From contig NZ_JABFDG010000008.1 in NCBI RefSeq assembly GCF_013403955.1, forward strand, positions 62,001 to 126,000: a stretch of DNA of 64,000 nucleotides, given 5' to 3'. The translations under genes and the position numbers were made by a program. Shown here piece by piece: positions 17,923-26,868 of the stretch. Numbering within the stretch: position 1 is the first letter of the stretch; each line of letters opens with the position of its first letter. This stretch comes from Winogradskyella vidalii (lineage in GTDB: Bacteria; Bacteroidota; Bacteroidia; Flavobacteriales; Flavobacteriaceae). The notes below the pieces were generated by a model. That model was not told where the DNA came from. It ran no database searches and was given only the letters and a program-made list of their open reading frames with translations.

Positions 17923-19401
17923 CTATTCAGCTTTTAATGATTCAGATAGAATTGCTTTAAGCTTATCTCTTAGTAAATTAATTTCTTGTTGTTCTGCATT
18001 ATATTTAGCTAATAACTCATCTGGGTCGTAATCAATAACTTCACCAACATGCGGATTGTCAATATCAAGATTATAATCTCTATCAATAATATCATCAATA
18101 GAAACTTTCCAAGCTTGTTCCGTTTGTTTTCTAGTTTTAAAACCATCTGCTTCATTTCCCCACCAATCAATTTCGGTTTGAAATTCTTCAAATCGCATCG
18201 GTTTGGTTTTATTATAATTCTTTATTCCTTCTGGATAAGGATGTTCGTAATACCAAATATGCTTAGTTGGTTTTCCTTTTGTAAAAAAGAGAATGTTGGT
18301 ATTGATACTCGTATAAGGATTAAACACCCCTTTTGGCAATCTTACAATTGTATGTAGATTACATTCGGTCAATAACCTTTCTTTAATTCTGTTTTTAATG
18401 CCATCACCAAACAAGAATCCATCTGGTAGAACAACAGCAGCACGACCTTCATCTTTGAGTAAATGAATTATCAGCGTCATAAAAAGATCTGCGGTTTCGC
18501 GTGTTCTAAAACTAGATGGGAAATTGTTTTCAATACCATCTTCTTCCATTCCGCCAAAAGGTGGATTGGTAACAATAACATTTACGCGATCCTTTGGTTT
18601 ATAATCACGTAACGGACGACTTAATGTATTATCGTGTTTTATTCTTACAGGAACATCAATACCATGAAGAATCATGTTTGTTGTACAAAGCATGTGCGGC
18701 AAAGCTTTCTTTTCTACACCATGAATAGATTCTTGCAATGTAATGGCATCATCAGGTGATTTTACAAAGTTTGTTCTTTTGTAGTCAATTACGTTAGTTA
18801 AGAATCCACCTGTTCCACATGCTGGATCGAGTACTGATTCTTCTAATTGCGGAGCAACTCTATCTACAATAAATGTGGTGACAGCTCTTGGTGTATAAAA
18901 CTCTCCTGCGTTACCAGCACTTTGTAGGTCTTTAAGAATTTGTTCGTAGATATTTCCGAAAGTATGTCTGTCATCAGAAGTATTAAAGTCAATCTCACAT
19001 ATCTTATTGATTACTTGCCTAAGCAAAGTTCCTGACTTCATGTAATTATAGGTATCCTCAAATACATTTTGAATAACAGCTGCCCTCTGTCCTTGTTCTC
19101 CATCGAGGTTGAGCTTTTGCTGTAAAGTTGGAAACAGTTGATTGTTTACAAAGCCTAACAAAATATCACCAGTAGCACCTTCTTTGTCTTTAGCCCAGTT
19201 TCTCCATCTCAACTCTTCTGGAATAGGAGACTCGTATTCATCATCATCATCAAGGAGTTCTATTTCAGCTTCTCGATCATCAAATATTTTTAAGAAAAAC
19301 AACCATACTAATTGGCTAATTCTTTGGGCATCACCATCTACACCAACATCTTTTCTCATGATGTCCTGTATGGACTTTATTATTCCTGATACATTACTCA
19401 T
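17923..19401 (-). CDS. hsdM: Type I restriction-modification methyltransferase subunit M
   Basis: This is a 492-residue N6-adenine methyltransferase. Residues 1-135 are the HsdM N-terminal helical domain (RISQLVWLFFLKIFDDRE). The SAM-binding motif I is DPACGTGG (192-199) and the catalytic motif IV is NPPFG (279-283). Full length and both motifs are intact, so it should be active. The start ATG overlaps the hsdR stop by 4 bp. It forms the M2S modification complex with HsdS and, with HsdR, the full restriction enzyme. Confidence 0.95.
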   Translation of the reverse strand: MSNVSGIIKSIQDIMRKDVGVDGDAQRISQLVWLFFLKIFDDREAEIELLDDDDEYESPIPEELRWRNWAKDKEGATGDILLGFVNNQLFPTLQQKLNLDGEQGQRAAVIQNVFEDTYNYMKSGTLLRQVINKICEIDFNTSDDRHTFGNIYEQILKDLQSAGNAGEFYTPRAVTTFIVDRVAPQLEESVLDPACGTGGFLTNVIDYKRTNFVKSPDDAITLQESIHGVEKKALPHMLCTTNMILHGIDVPVRIKHDNTLSRPLRDYKPKDRVNVIVTNPPFGGMEEDGIENNFPSSFRTRETADLFMTLIIHLLKDEGRAAVVLPDGFLFGDGIKNRIKERLLTECNLHTIVRLPKGVFNPYTSINTNILFFTKGKPTKHIWYYEHPYPEGIKNYNKTKPMRFEEFQTEIDWWGNEADGFKTRKQTEQAWKVSIDDIIDRDYNLDIDNPHVGEVIDYDPDELLAKYNAEQQEINLLRDKLKAILSESLKAE

Positions 19402-21746
19402 GCAGTCGTTTTATTATATAATTCATTTTCTAATTCTTTTAATGCCGTTAGGTAAGCTTTTTTCCCACCAAACACTCCATTAATAATTTCAGCTGGAGTG
19501 CCTATATCTTTAAATTGTTTAAGTTTTAAAACTTTAGTGTTTTCAATAGTAGATAAGCCTTCATCTGAATACAGCTCGAGCAGATGCATAAGAACTGATC
19601 TAGCTTGATCTCCATATTTGGTAAAGTAATCCCGTTTTTTAACATTTTCAGCTCTTTCTTTTCTTGTTAATGGAGGTTGACCAAAAGCGACATGACATAT
19701 AAGATCGAATGCACCAAAATCTTTCCCAACTAACTCAGACAAGTTTTCAAGGATAACACCATGTTCTTCTAGCAATTCAATTATTTTCTTTTTCTTATCA
19801 GCCTCATTCCATTTTTTTAGAAACTCATCTAACGATGAAAACTCTTGGTTAACTTTATTCTTACTAAAATCTTTATAAGATTCTGTTACGAGCTCACCAT
19901 CAGAGCCTAGATATTCTATTCTCTCATTCTTAATATTAGCTTGAACACCACCTACATAAATTTTGTTTCTTCCATTCCCCTCATCTTCGTCTACCCCATC
20001 ATCATCATTGTCACCTTCTGGTGGATCTGGTGGTACAGGATCATCATCATCATCAGGTTCATATATTACCACAGCTTCGCCATCAAATTTTTCGTCTTTA
20101 AAAAGCTCCGTTGCTTTTTTAAAATCCATTATAGTGAAAAAGTATTTTCCAAAATCCTCATCTATTCTACTACCACGACCAATAATTTGCTTAAAAGTGG
20201 TCATGGATTTTATAGTCTTATCTAACACAATGAGTTTGCAAGTTTTTGCATCTATACCTGTCGTCATTAATTCTGAAGTAGTTGCTATAACTGGAAATTT
20301 ACTTTCAGGGTCAATAAAGTTGTCTAGTTCAGCTTTACCTTCAACACTGTCTCCAGTAATTCTCATTACATAACGAGGGTTGTCAATAGCAATTTTTCCA
20401 GCAGCATTTACGATTGCTTTTCGCATACGCTCAGCATGATCAATATCTTCACAAAAAATAATGGTTTTTGAATATGGATTTGTTGCTTTCAATAATTTCA
20501 TAACTCTTTTAGCAACAAGTTTAGTTCTTTGATTAAGAACTAAGACTCTATCCATATCTGCTTGATTGTATTCTCTACTTTCAATTACATTACCCAAATC
20601 ATCTTCCATTCCTTCTGGAGGTGTCCAACCGTCAACATCTTTGTCGATGTCAATTTTCACCACTTTATAAGGCGCTAGAAACCCGTCTTCTATTCCTTGC
20701 TTGAGACTATAAGTGTAAACAGGCTCATTAAAATATGTAATACTAGAAACATATTTAGTTTCTTTAGGTGTCGCTGTTAAACCTAAATGAATTGCATCTT
20801 CAAAATAATCTAGAATTTCTCTCCAAGAAGAATCTTCTGATGCACTTCCTCTATGACACTCATCTATGACTATTAAGTCAAAGAAATCACGAGAAACATT
20901 TTTGAATATTTTGTCAGACTCATCAGGTCCTGTAAGTGCTTGGTATAACCCTAAATGTATTTCGTAAGAAGGGTCAATCTTTCTATTCTTGATTTTGGTC
21001 ATTACAGATCCGAAAGGTTTGAAGTCATTTACAAGGGTTTGATCTGCAAGAATATTTCTATCTACGAGAAACAAGATTCTTTTTGCTGCTCTTGCTTTCC
21101 ATAATCTCCATATTATTTGAAAAGTAGTATAAGTTTTACCTGTCCCGGTAGCCATTACAAGTAGAATTCTGTTTTGGCCTTTGGCAACTGCTTCTATTGT
21201 TCTGTGAATAGCTTCGAGTTGATAATAACGAGGTTCTTTACCTGATCCATCTGTATGAAAAGGTTGAAGGACTAATTCTTCCTTTTCCTCTTCAATTCCA
21301 TGGAATTCTTTATACCTATTCCATAATTCCTCCGGAGATGGAAAAGAATGCATTGGAATTTCTGTTTCAATATCTTCTCCTTCTTTTATTACTTTATTAT
21401 GAGAAGCAAATGCGTCTCCATTTGAACTGAAAGCACTTGGTACACCTAATAAATCAGCGTATCCTAGTGCTTGTTGCATACCACTACTAACAGTATGTTT
21501 ATTGTCTTTAGCCTCAACAACAGCTATTCTAACTGCTTTAGTCCATGAAAGCACATAATCAGCAAACTTTTTTTTCTTTTTATTCCTTGCAGACATTTCA
21601 CCTCGAACAATTACTGGTCCAGGAGTAAGTGTAACTTCTCTTCGTATTTGAGTGTATGAGTCCCATCCTGCATGTTTAATCGCTGGTGTTATGAATAGAT
21701 CACAGATGTCGCTTTCGCTTAAATCCTTTTTGTCTTTTTTATCCAT
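19398..21746 (-). CDS. hsdR: Type I restriction endonuclease subunit R
   Basis: This is a 782-residue HsdR of the EcoEI/EcoR124-like group. The N-terminal nuclease carries a PD-(D/E)xK core with Asp63 (FADYVL) and the pair in VVEAK (Glu78, Lys80). The helicase motor has Walker A ATGTGKT (199-205), Walker B DECH (295-298) and motif VI QIIGRGSR. An unusual acidic, proline-rich linker (about residues 560-600, long Asp runs) separates the motor from the C-terminal domain, which contacts the M subunit. It is the first gene of hsdR-hsdM-hsdS-SIR2. All key residues are present. The order with R first and tight overlaps favours one transcript. Confidence 0.95.
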   Translation of the reverse strand: MDKKDKKDLSESDICDLFITPAIKHAGWDSYTQIRREVTLTPGPVIVRGEMSARNKKKKKFADYVLSWTKAVRIAVVEAKDNKHTVSSGMQQALGYADLLGVPSAFSSNGDAFASHNKVIKEGEDIETEIPMHSFPSPEELWNRYKEFHGIEEEKEELVLQPFHTDGSGKEPRYYQLEAIHRTIEAVAKGQNRILLVMATGTGKTYTTFQIIWRLWKARAAKRILFLVDRNILADQTLVNDFKPFGSVMTKIKNRKIDPSYEIHLGLYQALTGPDESDKIFKNVSRDFFDLIVIDECHRGSASEDSSWREILDYFEDAIHLGLTATPKETKYVSSITYFNEPVYTYSLKQGIEDGFLAPYKVVKIDIDKDVDGWTPPEGMEDDLGNVIESREYNQADMDRVLVLNQRTKLVAKRVMKLLKATNPYSKTIIFCEDIDHAERMRKAIVNAAGKIAIDNPRYVMRITGDSVEGKAELDNFIDPESKFPVIATTSELMTTGIDAKTCKLIVLDKTIKSMTTFKQIIGRGSRIDEDFGKYFFTIMDFKKATELFKDEKFDGEAVVIYEPDDDDDPVPPDPPEGDNDDDGVDEDEGNGRNKIYVGGVQANIKNERIEYLGSDGELVTESYKDFSKNKVNQEFSSLDEFLKKWNEADKKKKIIELLEEHGVILENLSELVGKDFGAFDLICHVAFGQPPLTRKERAENVKKRDYFTKYGDQARSVLMHLLELYSDEGLSTIENTKVLKLKQFKDIGTPAEIINGVFGGKKAYLTALKELENELYNKTTA

Positions 21747-21856
21747 TCATAATTTGCTTTTTATTCTTGGTGTAAAGTTATATTCCTTTTGGTTCATATC
21801 TTAATGAAATTTCCAAAACTTCAATTTACATACTGTCAATTGTTGTTTTCGGCATT

Positions 21857-21991
21857 GCATACAACGTGTTTGTATATGGTTTGTTGCGTGGTTAAGCACG
21901 TAATTTAGCAAATAAAAACCGAATATAAAATCCGCGAGGATTTTCGTAAGTAGGCTAGAACTAGCAATAAATTATATACGGTGTTCTATGC
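21857..21991. repeat. 135-bp palindromic element between hsdR and the HEPN gene
   Basis: The ends are imperfect inverted repeats: GCATACAACGTGTTTGTATA at 21857 and GCATAGAACACCGTATATAA read on the minus strand from 21991. Inside is a perfect hairpin AAAATCC-GCGA-GGATTTT (21927-21944). The stop codon TAG of the HEPN gene lies within the GCATAGAAC terminus, so the element abuts the gene exactly. The structure, with paired terminal arms and an inner stem placed directly at gene ends, recalls attC-like folded recombination sites or MITEs, but no integrase is visible in the window. Confidence 0.75.
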
Positions 21992-22957
21992 AGTTTTTAT
22001 TTCTCCGAACTTACTAAAAAATTCAATTCTTCCTTGTTTTGAATACACATATTTATTGGAAAAATTATCATTCCAATTTGTTCTGATTTCTTCTATTGAT
22101 TTTTCGGTAAACTTTTCTAATGAATTAATATCTACATTTATTTCGTAAACTTCATCTTTAGAATATAAAATGATTCTTGAACCAGTTAAATGTTTTATTT
22201 CTTTTAGAAGTCTTACACTTCCATCAATTAATGCTTTTAAAACTGCATCTCCTGTTTCCCAATAACTTCTATAAAGTTCCCTTGATACTGTGGATTGCGG
22301 TTGAATAGTTTTATATTCTTCGTAATCTTTTGCGTATTCTATTTCCGCTTTTTGATTCTTTATTTGTGCTTTTTTTATTGCTCCAGAATTTCTCAATTTT
22401 GAGATAGATTTTAATATTTCCTCGTCTAATTCTTTCCAGTTTTCTGCTAGTTCTGTTTCTATTTCTGGAATGTATTTTGTTAAGAATTCGGTTAGAGGTT
22501 TTTTAAGTCCTATTAGTAAATTCTCAATGGTTGTTAATTTTGATTGAATTCCATAATGTTCAATATTATTTCTAAAAGTGTTAAGTTCAATTAATTTGGT
22601 TTCGAGTTTTTCTGTAATTTCTACATTGTCAACCAATGCTTGAACTCTCATAATTACTTCTAAATAAGTTGCAGTTTTAGGTGATTTTGGTAAATCAAAT
22701 ACGCTAACTTTTGATTTTTTTGCTTGAATGACTTTTTTAAGAGTTGATTCCGAAATGTCTGAATAAATCAAATGTTCATTTCCTTTAGTCACAAGAATTT
22801 CTTTAAGTAACAATTCAATTCCGTGATGTATAAACATAATTGATTCTTTCAATAAAAATTTATCAGTTCCTTTACCTTTTTCGTATTTCTGTAAAGTCTC
22901 TAATCCTCTTTTGAAAGAATGAATTCCGTTTTGTCTTAATGTTATTTTAAATCTCAA
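21986..22957 (-). CDS. HEPN-like domain protein with RX4H motif, flanked by inverted repeats
   Basis: This is a 323-residue soluble protein not assigned to a named family. Residues about 10-140 are helical with LLKESIMFIHHGIELLLKE and LNTFRNNIEHYG. The latter contains Arg129-X4-His134, the RX4-6H motif of HEPN ribonucleases found in toxins and abortive-infection proteins. A charged helical middle (165-220) and a mixed C-terminal domain follow. The gene stands alone between two copies of GCATAGAAC in inverted orientation (21983-21991 and 22971-22979), like a mobile cassette. Its location 240 bp from an R-M operon supports a defence role, which remains inference. Confidence 0.65.
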   Translation of the reverse strand: MRFKITLRQNGIHSFKRGLETLQKYEKGKGTDKFLLKESIMFIHHGIELLLKEILVTKGNEHLIYSDISESTLKKVIQAKKSKVSVFDLPKSPKTATYLEVIMRVQALVDNVEITEKLETKLIELNTFRNNIEHYGIQSKLTTIENLLIGLKKPLTEFLTKYIPEIETELAENWKELDEEILKSISKLRNSGAIKKAQIKNQKAEIEYAKDYEEYKTIQPQSTVSRELYRSYWETGDAVLKALIDGSVRLLKEIKHLTGSRIILYSKDEVYEINVDINSLEKFTEKSIEEIRTNWNDNFSNKYVYSKQGRIEFFSKFGEIKTA

Positions 22958-22970
22958 TTTTTGTCAAATT

Positions 22971-23038
22971 GCATAGAACTTGTTATATCATAACTTTTAT
23001 CGCTCATATCCCACAAATTAAGTGGGTAATAGCAAGTT
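22971..23038. repeat. Boundary hairpin element upstream of the HEPN gene
   Basis: GCATAGAAC (22971-22979) begins 14 bp before the HEPN start codon and repeats exactly the motif at the gene's other end, inverted. It continues into an imperfect stem: AACTTG with CAAGTT (23033-23038), and GCTCATATCCCAC with GTGGGTAATAGC around an AAATTAA loop. It is probably a shortened member of the same element family as 21857-21991. Confidence 0.5.
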
Positions 23039-23910
23039 TTTTAAACAGTTACAGTCATGTGCCACGAAGTTAATTCTATTTTTTTCAAAAACCTATACGT
23101 AAAGTTACGTACGCTTCATTAAAAGCCAAGATAAAACCTTCTATTCTAAATTACTTACGGTAAACCGTAATAGCCAATTCATAATAACCAAAACCCTAAA
23201 CAGCTCAAACACGCTTTGATTATGCAAGGTGGTATTCATAGTTTCAATGCTATAGTTTTGGTCTGCTATAAGCGGCGTTAGGTGTTTAATTAGAGGGCGT
23301 CTTTTTTTATTTTATGGCCTTTAAGCTTGTGGTCGGTTCATCTATATAAATTACTGGTAGGGTGGTAGACTTGTATTAATATTATTTATAGAAAATTTAC
23401 TTACTGCAAATCCTATTGTCAAGTCAACCATTAATTAAGGATTTCTATTCAAACATTAGTCTGTATTTAGGTCCAAAAAGCAGAAATACAAAGTACAGGT
23501 TATAGCGTGGTTATGTAGTGCTTATAGCGTTGTTATGGTATGGTTATGTCGTATTTTATCCCAGTAAAATACGGTTTAAGTGTGTTTGTAAAAGGTTGTA
23601 GTCATATTGTAATTAAAGACATAAACAAGGACGTGTATATATGAGGGTTGAAATAGGGTATAGCCTAATAAATTTAAAGTAGAGTGGTGGAGTGTCTTTT
23701 ATTGGAGATTTATATAAAGTTTAAAGCATCTGATCATCTACATAATTGGCTTAAGGTATTAGCTTAGTGAAGGTCTTTCTGTTTAAAATTGAACAAAATT
23801 ACTAAGATTTAATTTTAGACGGTGTGTATGTTTCAAATTCACACGGAGCCAAAATATATGCGCTTTGCACATACGTACTAACCTTTATATTAGCACATAC
23901 TAGCTATGCT
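23039..23910. other. 872-bp non-coding stretch with hairpins and a short direct repeat
   Basis: No gene is recognised. It holds small perfect inverted repeats, ACGTAA-AG-TTACGT (near 23098), TTACGGT-AA-ACCGTAA (23155-23170) and CGTATTTTA-N6-TAAAATACG (23550-23573), and a 16-bp direct repeat with one mismatch, TTATAGCGTGGTTATG at 23500 and TTATAGCGTTGTTATG at 23522. It looks like degraded accessory DNA between the defence genes and the translesion polymerase operon. Confidence 0.5.
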
Positions 23911-26868
23911 TTATAAGTTTCTAGGGTTTTGTTTTAAATTCATTTTCTTAGAAAAAACAATACTAATGCTACAAAAATCAAATCTCTCCTTTACTATTCC
24001 ATAACAAGCATAAATCCCTAAGCCATTAATAGGGTATTTTTCAACTACATTAGAGAAATGTACAGCATCAAAATAGTCACCTGCGAAATCTACAAATGTG
24101 CTAAGTCGCATCAGCTTACCTTGAGATGTTCTATTATATCTTGTTGTTACCAAACTACCATAAATCAAAATTTTCTTACCAACATGATCTCTCATGTTGC
24201 TGGCAAAAACACCATTGCTCGTTTTCTCTTCTATTAAACTAAAATAACCACACAAAGGAAACCCTAATAGTTCCATTTCATCATAAGCATCCTCAATCCA
24301 AGTACTATCGAGCTTAGGAAGTTTAAATTCCTTATGTTGTGATTTAAATAGTTTTGCTTGATTACTCTTACCTCCTTTAGCATTCAACTTAAATAGTGCT
24401 TGCCATTGCAACTCTGTTTTGGTTTTACCAGTAAACCTAAATGCATCAATTCTTATGAATATGGACAATTGCTCTATGCTTATAGCAACTCTATCTACAA
24501 AATCATCTAATGATTTATATATCCCATTAAGCTGTCGTTCTGTTAGTAATCTTTGAATAGTGTAAACTTCTACATTTTTCAGATAACCAAAACCTAAGTA
24601 AATAGATTTACCAATCAATCGGTTGGGATGATCGCTAGTATTAATGCAGGGCAAACAAATAGTGGCACCTTGTTTTTTAGCCTCATGTAAATAATGTTCT
24701 GTGCTATAAAAACCACCTCCATTATTCAATACAGCTGTCATAAACTCTAAAGGAAAATAACATTTAAGGTATAAACTCTGGTAGCTTTCTACGGCATAAG
24801 AAGCGGAGTGTCCTTTAGCAAAAGCGTAACCTGCAAAACTTTTAATTTGGTTCCATACCTCAAATATCAATTCGTCACCAAATCCTTTTGCTCTACAATT
24901 AGAAATAAATTTTTGTTCCACAGCTAAAAATTCTTCTCGTGAGCGATACTTACCACTCATTCCTCTTCTTAGAATATCGGCTTCACCAAGAGTTAGATTA
25001 GCAAATTGATGTGCAACTTTTAATACATCTTCCTGATAAACCATAACGCCATAAGTGTCTGGCATAATTTTTAACAAAATTGGATTAGCATTCTTCCTGT
25101 TCTCAGGGTAACGATGTCGTTTAATATATTCTTCTTTCATCCCAGAGCCTGAAACACCTGGTCTAATTATTGAACTTGCAGCGACCAAACCTAAATAATC
25201 CTGAGTTTGTAATTGCTGCATTAAACCTCGCATAGCTGGTGACTCTACATAATAGGCCCCAATAGCACCTCCTGACTTTAAAAGTTGATTAATCTTTTCA
25301 TCTTTTTTAAATGCTTCAACATTCGTAATATCTATAGATGAAATTTCAGGTCTATTCGCTTTAATGATTTCTAATGCATCTTTAATTTTAGCTAAGCCTC
25401 GTTGTCCTAGTATATCGAATTTAAATACTCCAACATCTTCTGCAATAATCATATCAAATTGTACCGTTGAAAAACCTTTAGGCGGTAAATCTGTAGCAGA
25501 ATAACAATGAACTGGTTTATCTAAGATGAGAATACCAGCTGAATGTACACTGAGATAATTAGGAAATCCTTCAATTAATTTTCCATATTTTAAAACTAAC
25601 TTTGAAATATCATCTATGTTATCCATGGAGTAATTTCCCCCGCTAAGCTTATCTATTTCTTCTTTTGGTAAGCCAAATACTTTACCTAGTTCTCTGACAA
25701 CGGCACGAAACTTAAACGTATTATAAGTAGCTAATAAAGCTGTATGAGAAAATCGTTGAAAAATATATGCCGTAACATCATCTCTATCTTTCCATGAGAA
25801 ATCAATATCAAAATCGGGAGGTGAGGCTCTAAAAGGATTTATAAACCTTTCAAAATAGAGGTCCAATTCTATTGGGTCTACATCAGTTATGCCTATTATA
25901 TAAGCGACAATACTGTTAGCTCCACTACCTCTCCCCACATGAAAATAGCCTTTTCGTTTTGCATAGGATACAATATCATAATTGATTAAAAAAAAAGAAA
26001 CAAAATCTAATGACTTTATTGTTTCCAACTCTGTTCTTAAGCGTTCAAACACTTTCTGAGTTGGCATAGCGTAACGCTTGTTTAAACCTTCATTGCAAAG
26101 TCTTTCTAGTAATAAATAATCGTTTTCAAAAGAATCGGTGTACAATTTTAAATTCTGTGAACGCCGTTCCTTTCCAAATTCAAACTTTATATTACAGTTT
26201 TCTAATAACGCACTAGTATTTTCTATGATATAAAGAAAGTCCGAAAAAATCTTATAGATGTCTTCTACGCTATACATTTTATCGGTGATTAAACATTCTT
26301 CTGTCTTGTCTAATTTGCTTAATAAAGTATTATTATCAATTGCTCTTAGAAGACGATGCGCATTAAAATCTCTTTTGTTTCTTACGGTAACCGTTTGTTG
26401 AATAACTAATTTGTCAGTAAATTCTAATAATCTTGAGAATCTAAGTTTTCGTAATTCTTCAACGGATACACCGATAAACTCATGAGAAGAAAATTTAAAC
26501 TTTTCTAACTGTAACACTTTCTCAAAGGGGTATATAATATAACAATCATTAAAAGCTGGTGCAATTTCTGGAAGTAATAACTTTTGCTCAGAGTGATGGG
26601 ACAAATAGGCGTTAAGCTCTTTGAATCCATTGTTATTTTTAGCAAGCCCTATATAAACTTGATCAGTTCCGTTTCTAAAATCAATACCAACAATAGGTTT
26701 AATACCTAAATCCGTAGCCTTTCTAATAAAATTTAAACATGCCGAAGTATTGTTTATATCTGTTAAAGCTAATGCGTTTATGCCATTTTCTTGAGCTAGT
26801 TTTAATAACTCAATCTCCGATAACGTTCCATAACGTAATGAATAGTATGTATGACAATTAATATACAT
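23911..26868 (-). CDS. DnaE2-like error-prone DNA polymerase III alpha subunit
   Basis: This is a 985-residue C-family polymerase, shorter than a replicative DnaE. It has an N-terminal PHP domain, the polymerase core with catalytic PDFDID (351-356) and KFDILGQRG, a helix-hairpin-helix region, and an OB fold near residues 880-960 (KKILIYGSLVTTRYNRTSQG). The PHP metal-binding residues are largely replaced (NCHTYYS and ALTDINN), so no PHP phosphatase or exonuclease activity is expected. Its start shares one base with the stop of the Y-family polymerase (TAATG), so the two are coupled and probably form a damage-inducible translesion pair like ImuB-DnaE2. Replicative function is unlikely given the context. 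Confidence 0.88.
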   Translation of the reverse strand: MYINCHTYYSLRYGTLSEIELLKLAQENGINALALTDINNTSACLNFIRKATDLGIKPIVGIDFRNGTDQVYIGLAKNNNGFKELNAYLSHHSEQKLLLPEIAPAFNDCYIIYPFEKVLQLEKFKFSSHEFIGVSVEELRKLRFSRLLEFTDKLVIQQTVTVRNKRDFNAHRLLRAIDNNTLLSKLDKTEECLITDKMYSVEDIYKIFSDFLYIIENTSALLENCNIKFEFGKERRSQNLKLYTDSFENDYLLLERLCNEGLNKRYAMPTQKVFERLRTELETIKSLDFVSFFLINYDIVSYAKRKGYFHVGRGSGANSIVAYIIGITDVDPIELDLYFERFINPFRASPPDFDIDFSWKDRDDVTAYIFQRFSHTALLATYNTFKFRAVVRELGKVFGLPKEEIDKLSGGNYSMDNIDDISKLVLKYGKLIEGFPNYLSVHSAGILILDKPVHCYSATDLPPKGFSTVQFDMIIAEDVGVFKFDILGQRGLAKIKDALEIIKANRPEISSIDITNVEAFKKDEKINQLLKSGGAIGAYYVESPAMRGLMQQLQTQDYLGLVAASSIIRPGVSGSGMKEEYIKRHRYPENRKNANPILLKIMPDTYGVMVYQEDVLKVAHQFANLTLGEADILRRGMSGKYRSREEFLAVEQKFISNCRAKGFGDELIFEVWNQIKSFAGYAFAKGHSASYAVESYQSLYLKCYFPLEFMTAVLNNGGGFYSTEHYLHEAKKQGATICLPCINTSDHPNRLIGKSIYLGFGYLKNVEVYTIQRLLTERQLNGIYKSLDDFVDRVAISIEQLSIFIRIDAFRFTGKTKTELQWQALFKLNAKGGKSNQAKLFKSQHKEFKLPKLDSTWIEDAYDEMELLGFPLCGYFSLIEEKTSNGVFASNMRDHVGKKILIYGSLVTTRYNRTSQGKLMRLSTFVDFAGDYFDAVHFSNVVEKYPINGLGIYACYGIVKERFDFCSISIVFSKKMNLKQNPRNL

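Noticed and set aside
19963..20373. 136-codon plus-strand frame, serine-rich
   Set aside because: It is the antisense of the acidic, proline-rich linker of hsdR; the serine runs simply mirror Asp/Glu codons.
23272..23284. GCGGCGTTAGGTG, resembling the 3' core of an integron attC site
   Set aside because: No paired 5' core or long inner stem could be matched upstream, and no integrase gene is present, so it is probably chance.
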